Source of the DNA: Actinomycetota bacterium
GTDB taxonomy: Bacteria; Actinomycetota; Humimicrobiia; Humimicrobiales; Humimicrobiaceae
Assembly (NCBI GenBank): GCA_023475715.1
Contig: JAMCVO010000026.1
Span: forward strand, 1-64,000
DNA: 64,000 nucleotides
Direction: 5' to 3'
The notes beneath the pieces are model-generated. The model saw only the letters and a program-made list of their open reading frames with translations, was not told where the DNA came from and made no database searches. Positions within the stretch are counted from its first letter, which is position 1, and each line of letters begins with the position of its first letter. The position numbers and the translations under genes are program-made. Below, piece by piece: positions 36,491-44,538 of the stretch.

Positions 36491-37249
36491 ATGAATAATA
36501 ATACAAATCCTGATATATCGAAAAAGTTTTTGTCTTCCGGAAGTGTAAATATCGCAGACGATTCGAACTTTTATATGGAAATAGGTTCGATTTCTATTCC
36601 GGCTGCTGAAAGTCAAAGCAAAACTGCAAAGATATCTTACACTCTGGCATTTGCGGTACTTATGGCAATTTCAGCAAATACATTTGTTTATCTTCCATTT
36701 ACACCTGTACCGATTACCATGCAGGTATTGACTGTTCTGATGTCTGCAATTGCTTTAGGCAGCAGGTTGGCCTTTTTAAGTCAGATGCAATACATATTGG
36801 CAGGATTGCTGGGAGCGCCGGTATTTGCTGGTTTTAAAAGCAGATTTTCAGCAATCATGGGACCCACAGGAGGTTACATAATTGGATTCCTGGCAGCATC
36901 ATTTATTGCCGGATATATTTATGAAAATAATATAGTTGGCACGATTGTAAAATCCTTTAGAATGACAAAGCCAAAAAATTATGCAGAATTTCATGACACC
37001 AGAACTATTTCAATGTTTTTTTCCTGCATCGCGGGGCTTTTAGTCATATATTTGTGTGGTTTTATCCATCTGTATGGTTTTATCTATATGAGTGGAAAAG
37101 CTGGAGGTTTACTCAATATTTTTGAAAAAACCCTAAAGTTAGGAGTTATACCTTTTGTAATTATTGACTTTTTAAAAATACTGATAATCATTAATTTAGA
37201 CAAAGTATTTAGAATAAAGGATAGCTTAGCAAAAGACATACATAACTGA
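36491..37249 (+). CDS. bioY: biotin transporter substrate-binding subunit
   Basis: Membrane S component of an ECF-type biotin transporter, 252 residues with about six helices. The BioY signature is clear: LPFTPVPITMQ (70-80), GAPVFAGF and GPTGGYIIGF. The first 48 residues are a polar extension not normally present. AAGGTG precedes the ATG. It is followed five bases later by the carboxyltransferase-BCCP fusion, which links biotin uptake to the biotin-dependent carboxylase. No ecfT/ecfA genes are nearby. Confidence 0.95.
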   Translation: MNNNTNPDISKKFLSSGSVNIADDSNFYMEIGSISIPAAESQSKTAKISYTLAFAVLMAISANTFVYLPFTPVPITMQVLTVLMSAIALGSRLAFLSQMQYILAGLLGAPVFAGFKSRFSAIMGPTGGYIIGFLAASFIAGYIYENNIVGTIVKSFRMTKPKNYAEFHDTRTISMFFSCIAGLLVIYLCGFIHLYGFIYMSGKAGGLLNIFEKTLKLGVIPFVIIDFLKILIIINLDKVFRIKDSLAKDIHN

Positions 37250-37254
37250 AAAAT

Positions 37255-39150
37255 ATGAGAAAAATAAAAATAAACGATATAACGATCCGGGATTTATTTC
37301 AGAGTATTGATCCAAGATACATAAACCTGCAGGTTATTGATGAACTTCTAAGGCACATGGATAAAATCAAATTTGACAGCATCGAGATATTTGGTGGTTC
37401 TGCTTTTGAAAAAATGCTTCAAAACAATTTCAACAAATCACCTTTCCAGATCGCAGAATATATTAAAAATAAATTGCCGGCAGCAAAATTACAAGCTTTA
37501 TTGGGGGCGCGAAATCTTGCAGGAATAGAAATTTATCCTAAAGACATTATTTCACGATTCATCAAACAATCTGTACAGCATGGTATTAGTAATTTCAGAG
37601 TTTATGATACCTTAAATGATATTGAAAATTTAAAATTTACAATTTATGAAATTGTTAAAAACGGAGCAGCCTGCCAGGGGACAATTATTTATGATAACTT
37701 CAGAGATATTGATTTTTATATTCGGACGGCAAAGGAATTATCTGATGAGGGATGCAGTAGCATTTGTATCAAGGATGTTGAATCAACACTAATTCCAAAT
37801 AAAACGGAACAGATTTTTAAAAATCTTACGACAAGTGTGGATAAACCATTTTATTTCAGTGTTTACAACTTAAGAGGTTTGCAGGTTTCAAATTACTACA
37901 GCGCTTGTATGGCAGGCTGCAGCGGTTTTGACTTTAGCTTTATACCCTCGTCATACAATGATTTTAATCCTTCCATATTTCCATTCATCTTAAGCCTTAA
38001 AGATACAAAAATCGAAAATAACCTTGACTATCTTAAAATCCTGGAACTTTATGAATGGGTAAAAAAATATATATATCCATCGATAAAACAGGATTTAATA
38101 AATTCAAGTTATTTCTACAGCAATAAAAACCAAAATTTATTACCCAAGTGGCTGCTCTCAAGCATCAGCCACCAGTTAAATGAAATTGGAGAAATTGACA
38201 AACTGGATAATGTTCTCGAGGAAGTTTTTAAGATAAAAAATGAAATGGGAAATCCGCCGCTTGCAACACCGGTTGGCCAGATTATTGGAAGTCAGGCCAT
38301 CCTTAATATAATCATTTCTGATTATAGATGGGAAATTATAAATGATGAAATCAAAAAGTTAATTTTCGGATATTACGGACAGCTTCCCAGGGACATAGAT
38401 CCTGATATAAGATCAAGGATTTCCGGAGGAGAAGACGAAATAACAGATGTTATTAAAAATCATGATTATGAGGCTGAAAACACCTATAATCATTGCTCTT
38501 CTGAGCTTAAAGGCATTACAAATAAAGAAGTGGATATTATTACTTACTGCCTTTTTCCTGAAGAAACAATGAAATTTTTAAATAACAGAAAATCCAAAGC
38601 ATCTGGTGTAAGTAAAATCGAAGATCAAAAGGCACAACTTCCCGCACCCAATGTTTTGCTTGGTGAAACAATTTCAGGCAAACAGAATATTTCACTTGAA
38701 GCTATAGATATCAGAAAAATAAGAGAGATAACAGATCTTGTAGAAAGCAGCAATATCGATGAAATAAAACTTGAAATTGATGGTGTTAAGATATCAATTA
38801 ACAAAAGGTCACAAAAAACAACAGATATAAAAAATGCTGAACCTGCTGGTGAAAATATTTCATCCAAAGCTGGCTCTGGCTCAAAAGAAACTGCAAGAGA
38901 TGTAAATTTAGTTCCAATTAAATCTCCGATAGTAGGAACTTTTTACAGGTCTCCGAGCCCGGGAGCTCCACCCTTTTTAAACATTGGAGACCTTGTAAAA
39001 AAAGGCGATACAATTTGTATAATAGAAGCCATGAAGTTAATGAATAAGATAAATTCAGAATACAATGGAGAGGTAATGGAAATACTCGTACAAAATGAAG
39101 AAGCAGTCGAGTATGACCAGATACTGGCTATTATAAAAGTCAATAAATAA
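37255..39150 (+). CDS. fusion of a degenerate OadA/PycB-like barrel with biotin carboxyl carrier protein
   Basis: A 631-residue two-part protein. Residues 1-445 follow the carboxyltransferase barrel and conserved domain of pyruvate carboxylase/OadA (INDITIRDLFQS, FRVYDTLND, SICIKD, TPVGQIIGSQAI, LPRDIDPDIR, YCLFPEE). Residues 484-631 are a complete AccB, with an N-terminal IDIRKIREITDLVE segment and biotin Lys594 in EAMKLMN. The barrel keeps Asp8 and Lys173, but the metal-binding H-x-H is S-x-Y (202-204), HQS is FQS, and the RGQN loop is GARN. It is thus unlikely to be a working transcarboxylase. The BCCP part should serve AccC (next gene) and AccAD. Confidence 0.85.
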   Translation: MRKIKINDITIRDLFQSIDPRYINLQVIDELLRHMDKIKFDSIEIFGGSAFEKMLQNNFNKSPFQIAEYIKNKLPAAKLQALLGARNLAGIEIYPKDIISRFIKQSVQHGISNFRVYDTLNDIENLKFTIYEIVKNGAACQGTIIYDNFRDIDFYIRTAKELSDEGCSSICIKDVESTLIPNKTEQIFKNLTTSVDKPFYFSVYNLRGLQVSNYYSACMAGCSGFDFSFIPSSYNDFNPSIFPFILSLKDTKIENNLDYLKILELYEWVKKYIYPSIKQDLINSSYFYSNKNQNLLPKWLLSSISHQLNEIGEIDKLDNVLEEVFKIKNEMGNPPLATPVGQIIGSQAILNIIISDYRWEIINDEIKKLIFGYYGQLPRDIDPDIRSRISGGEDEITDVIKNHDYEAENTYNHCSSELKGITNKEVDIITYCLFPEETMKFLNNRKSKASGVSKIEDQKAQLPAPNVLLGETISGKQNISLEAIDIRKIREITDLVESSNIDEIKLEIDGVKISINKRSQKTTDIKNAEPAGENISSKAGSGSKETARDVNLVPIKSPIVGTFYRSPSPGAPPFLNIGDLVKKGDTICIIEAMKLMNKINSEYNGEVMEILVQNEEAVEYDQILAIIKVNK

Positions 39151-39173
39151 TTTTTTCTATAATTTAATTTACT

Positions 39174-40517
39174 ATGTTCAAGAAAATTCTTGTTGCAAAC
39201 AGAGGTGAAATTGCTGTCAGGATAATAAGAGCCTGCAGGGAACTTGGAATTGAAAGCGTGGCGGTTTATTCTACTGCCGATAAGGATTCTATCCATACGT
39301 CACTTGCGGATTCAAGCATTTGCATTGGCCCTCCCCCGCCAAATAAAAGCTACCTTAATATTAACAATATAATAAGCGCGGCACTTGTTACAAATTGTGA
39401 CGCTTTGCATCCAGGTTATGGATTTCTTGCGGAGAACCCTTCTTTTGAAGAAAATTGCAGTGATAATAATATAACTTTCATCGGGCCGCCGGCTGAGGCT
39501 ATATCTCTCTCGGGAAACAAATCAATGTCTATTGAAGTGATGGAGAAGCATAAGATACCTGTAATTCCTGGTTCAAGCGGAAACGTAGAAAATCTGCGGC
39601 AAGCTTTGAATATAAGCCGCAAACTGGGTTATCCGATAATAGTAAAAGCATCCTTTGGCGGCGGCGGTAAAGGTATGAGAATCTGTAACAACAGCCGTGA
39701 CCTGGAATCACTTTTTCCGCTGGCAAAATCAGAGTCGCTTTCCAGCTTTGGAAAAAGCGAAGTTTATATCGAAAAATATATACAAAAACCCAGACATATT
39801 GAGTTTCAAATAATTGCAGACAACTATGGTAATATCTCATGCGCCGGTGAGAGAGAATGTTCAATTCAGAGGAGACATCAGAAGCTGGTTGAAGAAGCCC
39901 CTGCTGCTAGGCTTTCACAGAAAACCAGAAGAGTTATAAAAGAATATGCTCTAAGAGCCGCCCGTGCAATTAATTATAAAAATTTGGGCACCATCGAATT
40001 TCTTGTTGATAATAATGAAAATTTCTTCTTTATAGAAATAAATTCCAGAATTCAGGTCGAACATCCGGTTACCGAAATGGTAACGGGCATTGATCTTATA
40101 AAAGAGCAGATAAAAATATCCTCCGGAGAAAGAAATGCTTTTATTGGAAAGGATATCATGACCAGTGGAAATGCGATAGAATTCAGGATTAATGCTGAAA
40201 ACAGCGAAAACAATTTTGCTCCATCCCCTGGTAAAATAACCGATTGCTTTCTCCCGGGTGGCCCCGGCATAAGGGTCGATACTTTCATTCATTCAAATTA
40301 TACCGTTCCGCCTTTTTATGACTCTCTTATTGCAAAATTGATTGTATGGGCAAATTCAAGAGAAGAATCAATAAGCAGAGCTTCAAGAGCATTGGATGAA
40401 TTCAAAATTGAAGGTATTAAGACTACTATACCCTTTCATAAAAAGATTCTCTGCAATGAAAATTTTATAGCCGGTGAAATTCATACACACTTTATAGAGG
40501 AAGAGTTCACTGTTTAA
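39174..40517 (+). CDS. accC: biotin carboxylase (acetyl-CoA carboxylase subunit)
   Basis: ATP-dependent carboxylation of biotin on BCCP, 447 residues. The ATP-grasp enzyme has ANRGEIAVRIIRACRELG (9-26), the HPGYGFLAENP loop, GGGGKGMRI, GERECSIQRRHQKLVEE and EINSRIQVEHPVTE (usually EMNTRIQVEHPVTE, with the catalytic Glu, Asn and Arg kept). It starts 23 bp after the BCCP fusion gene and completes the acc cluster. Confidence 0.97.
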   Translation: MFKKILVANRGEIAVRIIRACRELGIESVAVYSTADKDSIHTSLADSSICIGPPPPNKSYLNINNIISAALVTNCDALHPGYGFLAENPSFEENCSDNNITFIGPPAEAISLSGNKSMSIEVMEKHKIPVIPGSSGNVENLRQALNISRKLGYPIIVKASFGGGGKGMRICNNSRDLESLFPLAKSESLSSFGKSEVYIEKYIQKPRHIEFQIIADNYGNISCAGERECSIQRRHQKLVEEAPAARLSQKTRRVIKEYALRAARAINYKNLGTIEFLVDNNENFFFIEINSRIQVEHPVTEMVTGIDLIKEQIKISSGERNAFIGKDIMTSGNAIEFRINAENSENNFAPSPGKITDCFLPGGPGIRVDTFIHSNYTVPPFYDSLIAKLIVWANSREESISRASRALDEFKIEGIKTTIPFHKKILCNENFIAGEIHTHFIEEEFTV

Positions 40518-40535
40518 GAAGGTAAGAAGGTAAAT

Positions 40536-40564
40536 TTGACAATATGACCCTTTTTTGATAAATT
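40536..40564 (+). promoter_or_regulatory. predicted sigma-70 promoter of the metV-like gene
   Basis: TTGACA at 40536-40541, a 17-bp spacer and TAAATT at 40559-40564, in the 114-bp gap after accC. The start codon of the next gene is 68 bp downstream. Confidence 0.5.
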
Positions 40565-40631
40565 AACTTGATTTTTAATTTTTATTTTTTAATTTAGCTT
40601 GTAATTTAACTATTTTGTTAAAGGAGAAGCA

Positions 40632-41165
40632 ATGGCCCAGGAAATAAAAGTACCTGTATTTGATCCAAAACCAAGAAAAACATTTCACCTCAGAGGCATT
40701 TATAAACCTCTTTACTTTTTTGAAGAACTTTTCAAAAGAAGCGTTTTTGACTGCAGGTCATGTGGCCAGTGCATCCTGAGTACTACAGGTTTTGTTTGTC
40801 CGATGAGATGCCCCAAAACTCTTAGAAATGGTCCGTGCGGGGGCTCAAAAGACGGAATGTGTGAAGTGAATAATACAAAGAAATGCGTCTGGAATGAAAT
40901 TTTTGAGGGAGCCGACAGTTTAAATAGAGCAGACATGCTTTATAAGTTTCAACCGCCCATAGACAATCAGCTTCATGATACATCTGCCGTTGTCAACTGG
41001 CTTGATAATAGGATTGAGGGGATGCACCTGGCATTGCCCGGAAAAGGAAATGCTTTTGTTCAGCTCATAAAAATGGCAATTCATATAATAGCTGTAAGAT
41101 TCAGGAAGTTTATACACTCTCCAAGATACTGGCAGAAACAGGAATCTCATTATGAGGGAGCTTAA
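40632..41165 (+). CDS. MTHFR C-terminal-domain protein (MetV-like, Fe-S/zinc cysteine cluster)
   Basis: A 177-residue protein of the methylene-THF reductase C-terminal family (MetV). The cysteine-rich core CRSCGQCILS (41-50), VCPMRCPK (55-62) and NGPCGG (66-71) is typical. MetV partners MetF in acetogens and related anaerobes for one-carbon metabolism. A strong AAAGGAG Shine-Dalgarno precedes the ATG. No metF is in the window. The 3' end overlaps a short coupled ORF, and a decayed copy of the last third of this gene lies at 42280-42384. Confidence 0.88.
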   Translation: MAQEIKVPVFDPKPRKTFHLRGIYKPLYFFEELFKRSVFDCRSCGQCILSTTGFVCPMRCPKTLRNGPCGGSKDGMCEVNNTKKCVWNEIFEGADSLNRADMLYKFQPPIDNQLHDTSAVVNWLDNRIEGMHLALPGKGNAFVQLIKMAIHIIAVRFRKFIHSPRYWQKQESHYEGA

Positions 41166-41247
41166 GATATTGATTGCTGTTGACCGGCTGATAAAAAGCT
41201 TGACTCCGAATCCTAATTTAGTAAATCTCTTCTCTTCTATGTTTTAA
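41152..41247 (+). pseudogene. truncated ORF translationally coupled to the metV-like gene
   Basis: An ATG inside the last codons of the metV-like gene opens a 31-codon frame. Its first 22 residues look like a real protein start (MRELKILIAVDRLIKSLTPN), but the rest is antisense to the end of the nitrilase gene. It looks like the stump of a second gene of a metV operon, lost at about 41217. Family not recognised. Confidence 0.4.
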
Positions 41248-42024
41248 CAATGGCAGTTGATTTCTTACTTTATTTATTAAATCAAGATCTATATTTCCAT
41301 ACAAAATTTGTTCACTCGAACCAGCTTCTACAATTATGGTCCCCCATGGGTCAACAACTAAAGAATGACCATAAGCAATATATTTAGCTTTTCTGTTTCT
41401 GGCTGGTGATGCACCAATAAAATAAATTTGATTATCAAGTGCTCTTGAACGACTTGTCAAATGCCAGTGTGCGGGCCCCGTTGTCATATTAAATGCTGCT
41501 GGGATGATTATTATTTTAGCCCCTTTCAGGGTCATTTTTCTAATAAGTTCCGGAAATCTCATATCATAACAAATGGCTACTCCTATTTTTCCAAATTCGG
41601 TATCAAATATTGTTGCATCTTTTCCTGGAGTAAAAGTATTTGATTCCTTAAAATTAATACCATTTTCAATGTTGACATCAAATAAATGAATTTTTCTATG
41701 TCTTGCTATTAAATTCCCATCCCTGTTAAAAGTAAAAGAAGTATTGTAAATATTACCATTTTCTTTTTCGGGTATAGAGCCGCCAACAATGTATACAGAT
41801 AGCTCTCTTGCAAGGTTTGATAATAATTGGGTTGACTCTCCAGGATAATATTCTGCAAACATTGGGAAATATTTATTATCATAAGGACAATTAAACATTT
41901 CAGGTAATATAATTATTTCTGCACCATTCTTTGCAGACTCTTTAATCATAACCGAAGCTTTTTTTAAATTTAATACTTTTTTGTGAAGTACCCTAATCTG
42001 ACAGATTGCAATTTTTACTTTCAA
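41218..42024 (-). CDS. carbon-nitrogen hydrolase (nitrilase/omega-amidase family)
   Basis: A 268-residue Nit-family amidase. The catalytic triad is Glu42 (ILPEMFNCPY), Lys111 (RHRKIHLFD) and Cys152 (GVAICYDMRFPE). The sequence resembles Nit2/omega-amidases, which hydrolyse alpha-ketoglutaramate, or deaminated glutathione amidases. The choice is not possible from sequence alone. It uses a TTG start at 42024. It stands alone on the minus strand, flanked by the intact metV-like 3' end and its decayed copy. Confidence 0.92.
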   Translation of the reverse strand: MKVKIAICQIRVLHKKVLNLKKASVMIKESAKNGAEIIILPEMFNCPYDNKYFPMFAEYYPGESTQLLSNLARELSVYIVGGSIPEKENGNIYNTSFTFNRDGNLIARHRKIHLFDVNIENGINFKESNTFTPGKDATIFDTEFGKIGVAICYDMRFPELIRKMTLKGAKIIIIPAAFNMTTGPAHWHLTSRSRALDNQIYFIGASPARNRKAKYIAYGHSLVVDPWGTIIVEAGSSEQILYGNIDLDLINKVRNQLPLLKHRREEIY

Positions 42025-42279
42025 TATAAAACACTTTCATAAATATTTACTATTAGATCACATTATTCCAGCTCTGGTTCTTTTATATTTCCAATTATAA
42101 ATATGGGAATGGATTTTTCTTCTGATTCTTACCATACATAGTTTAATATTATCAATTTTTTCTCTGAATTCTATTTAATTGCAGATAATAAACTATTACA
42201 AAACTCATGATATATATTTATAAATTGTAGTGAATTTTTATGAACTCTTTAAAGTAAAAGTAGCACAAAAAATTATGTT

Positions 42280-42384
42280 GTCAATATTTTTAGACAATTC
42301 ATATAAGATTTGTAAGGTTTAAGAAAGTTTATACATGCTCCAAGGCACTGACAGAAACAGGAATATCATTATCAGGAGGCTTAA
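42280..42384 (+). pseudogene. decayed duplicate of the 3' end of the metV-like gene
   Basis: This stretch aligns with 41061-41165, the last 35 codons of the metV-like gene. Similarity is strongest in the last 75 bases, such as AAGTTTATACA, CAGAAACAGGAAT and GGCTTAA at the shared stop. One extra base shifts the frame after the VRFKK-equivalent, and a codon equivalent to Trp is TGA, so it cannot be functional. The intervening 42025-42279 holds no gene that I can support. Confidence 0.75.
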
Positions 42385-43229
42385 TAATTATATAGTTCAA
42401 CTAAAAGACCATCTTTGTCTCTTAAGTAAAGAGCATCATGATCATTATTCCATATTGGTTTAGACGAATTCCAGTAGAATTTATTTTCCAAGTCGTTTCC
42501 ATTACCGCTAAATAAGATGAGGCTTGAACCACTTTTAAAAATCATTTTTCCAAAATCATAGATATTTGCAGAAAGATCTTTTACGGTCCATCCAGCCAGA
42601 TTGATATTATAATCGTTATTATTTTTAAATATAATATATTCCCCATTCAGATTAAGCCTATCATCACCTTCAGCATCATAATTTATGCTGATTTCGATAT
42701 TGCTTGAATTTGATTTTTCCCATAACCCAATTTCTTTTTTGCGAGCTTCTCTCTCAGCTTCAATAAATTTATCAGTATATTTGATATTTGGGGGAAAAGT
42801 AAAAACATTTGCAAAACCTCTTTTTACCATTTCCAGATTGATAAAAAGATTTCCCAGATACACATATCTCAGCAGTCTTCCATAAGCATCTTTATCTTCA
42901 ACATCTTTTTCAAGCCTTACATTTTTATTCAGCACCAACAACTTCAGGACTTCTTTTGCCTCTTCGTAAAAATACCTTTCACTTTCCGGGGTATTGATGC
43001 CAATCAGTCTTACATGCTCATTATTTGATAATACAAAAGTGTCTCCGTCTATTACTTCGATAACATTATATTCAAGGATTGGTTTAGTAATACCAGTGTC
43101 TTCAATATCGGAATAATAAAGCCCGCAGCCGGATAAGAAAAAAACAACTGGCGGAAGGATTAGGAAAATTGTCAACACAAATAGAAGAATACCTGAGGTA
43201 TTAAAAATAGGCTTGGCTGGTTGATTCAA
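42381..43229 (-). CDS. thermonuclease-like lipoprotein with lamin-tail domain
   Basis: A 282-residue surface nuclease candidate. Residues 12-35 form a lipoprotein signal (lipobox LSGC, Cys35). The SNase domain at about 53-165 has DGDTFV (61-66), VRLIGINTPE with Arg74 and Glu82, and DAYGRLLRYV with the second Arg, all catalytic in staphylococcal nuclease. The C-terminal part (about 190-282; INLAGWTVKD) resembles a lamin-tail (LTD) beta-sandwich. The TTG start overlaps the TGA of the preceding gene (TTGA), so translation is coupled. Confidence 0.88.
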   Translation of the reverse strand: MNQPAKPIFNTSGILLFVLTIFLILPPVVFFLSGCGLYYSDIEDTGITKPILEYNVIEVIDGDTFVLSNNEHVRLIGINTPESERYFYEEAKEVLKLLVLNKNVRLEKDVEDKDAYGRLLRYVYLGNLFINLEMVKRGFANVFTFPPNIKYTDKFIEAEREARKKEIGLWEKSNSSNIEISINYDAEGDDRLNLNGEYIIFKNNNDYNINLAGWTVKDLSANIYDFGKMIFKSGSSLILFSGNGNDLENKFYWNSSKPIWNNDHDALYLRDKDGLLVELYNY

Positions 43230-43753
43230 TTTCTATTTTCTCTTAATTTATCAAATTTTTCTTTAGTATTTTTATCAAGCCTTTTACCAACCGAGTAAAA
43301 AGATTTGGAAGACTCGCTGCTGTTTTCAGCTATCTTTTCTCTGAGTTTTTTCTTAAAATCATTAAGCTCGATTGTGAATTCCCGGATTGATTTTCTGTAA
43401 ATATTGTTTTTAAAAACTACTTTTTGCTGCATATAATCAGAAGTTATTACATAAATATTTTTAAAATCAGATTTTTCATGAACAAGTTTTTCGACAATTG
43501 CATCTGCTGTTTCCCCGCTAACGGAATAAATAATCTCGATTTGTTCATAAAATTCCCGGCCTTTATTATTATTTCGGCCCTTTTTTGCATCAAAAACTAC
43601 TATTATGCCGCAGCCTTTATAACTCTTATACTGTGAAAGATCCGATATAAGCCTGTCTCTAAGGTAAGCAAGGTTATCTCTGCTTATTTTTTTCGCTTTA
43701 TTGCAGTTGAATATAAAATTATAACCATCTACAATGATCAGATCTTTTTTCAA
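43226..43753 (-). CDS. NYN-domain ribonuclease (YacP/Rae1 family)
   Basis: A 175-residue PIN-like NYN nuclease. It starts with IIVDGYNFIFN and has the acidic pocket residues in VVFDAKKG and TADAIVEKLV. The B. subtilis homologue Rae1 cleaves mRNA on the ribosome. It follows rlmB, as in Firmicutes. The TTG start overlaps the rlmB stop (TTGA). Confidence 0.92.
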   Translation of the reverse strand: MKKDLIIVDGYNFIFNCNKAKKISRDNLAYLRDRLISDLSQYKSYKGCGIIVVFDAKKGRNNNKGREFYEQIEIIYSVSGETADAIVEKLVHEKSDFKNIYVITSDYMQQKVVFKNNIYRKSIREFTIELNDFKKKLREKIAENSSESSKSFYSVGKRLDKNTKEKFDKLRENRN

Positions 43754-44538
43754 TTTTTTATTGCGGTTTTTTTATTATGTTGAGTGATAATGTAAAGCAT
43801 TATGCCGGCGGCAGTTGCAACATTTAATGACTGCATTGTTCCAGGCATATCAATCCTTACCATAACGTCGCACTTTTCCTCAGTGAGCCTCCCAATACCT
43901 TTGTCTTCACTTCCCAAAACAACAGCCAGTGGAAAAGTAAAATCAACCTGATGGGCCAGCTTAACAGTAGGATTTGATTGGAGGGTGGTACCATAGATCC
44001 AAAAACCTTTTCTCTTTAGTTCATCTATCGCCCTGGAGATATTTGTTACCCTGTACAAGTTTACCTCTTCAAGGGCACCTGAAGAAATTTTACTGACTCT
44101 CCTGTTGACTTCAACGCTTCGGTTTTTTGAAATTATAACTCCTGCCACGTTAAAAGCACTGCAGTTCCTAAGTATTGCACCAAAATTTCCAACATCTGTT
44201 ATCTCATCAAGGATTATAAAAACACTGCCATCACCTGAGTTTTTAACTGTAATTTGTTCAAAATCTTTAAAGCTGTAATTTGAAACATGAGCAATAATTC
44301 CCTGAGTGCTTTCAATTTCTTCCTTATAAAAATTATCTGCTGCAAAGCCTGCAAATTTATTTGGTTCAAGTTTTCTGGTATGAATATTTTTTTGTTCCGC
44401 TTTTGATATGACTTCACGAATTCTGGATGAATTAACCTTTCCTGAATTTAAAATTATTTCAAAAATTTTTCTTTTCCCTGAATTGGCTGCGATCAGTGAA
44501 GATACAGTGTTTATCCCGTATAAAAATTCCCCTTCCAT
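43750..44538 (-). CDS. rlmB: 23S rRNA (guanosine-2'-O)-methyltransferase
   Basis: A SpoU/TrmH knot methyltransferase, 262 residues, methylating the ribose of G2251 in 23S rRNA. The N-terminal L30e-like substrate domain (FLYGINTVSSLI) is followed by motif 1 DVGNFGAILRNCSAF (about 136-150), motif 2 VLGSEDKGIG and motif 3 IDMPGTMQSLNVATAAGI. It abuts the cysS stop codon. Confidence 0.95.
   Translation of the reverse strand: MEGEFLYGINTVSSLIAANSGKRKIFEIILNSGKVNSSRIREVISKAEQKNIHTRKLEPNKFAGFAADNFYKEEIESTQGIIAHVSNYSFKDFEQITVKNSGDGSVFIILDEITDVGNFGAILRNCSAFNVAGVIISKNRSVEVNRRVSKISSGALEEVNLYRVTNISRAIDELKRKGFWIYGTTLQSNPTVKLAHQVDFTFPLAVVLGSEDKGIGRLTEEKCDVMVRIDMPGTMQSLNVATAAGIMLYIITQHNKKTAIKN

Noticed and set aside
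37255..38600. Genuine pyruvate carboxylase or oxaloacetate decarboxylase alpha subunit
   Set aside because: The metal-binding histidines and the conserved RGQN loop are lost, and the carrier domain is of the AccB type rather than that of OadA.
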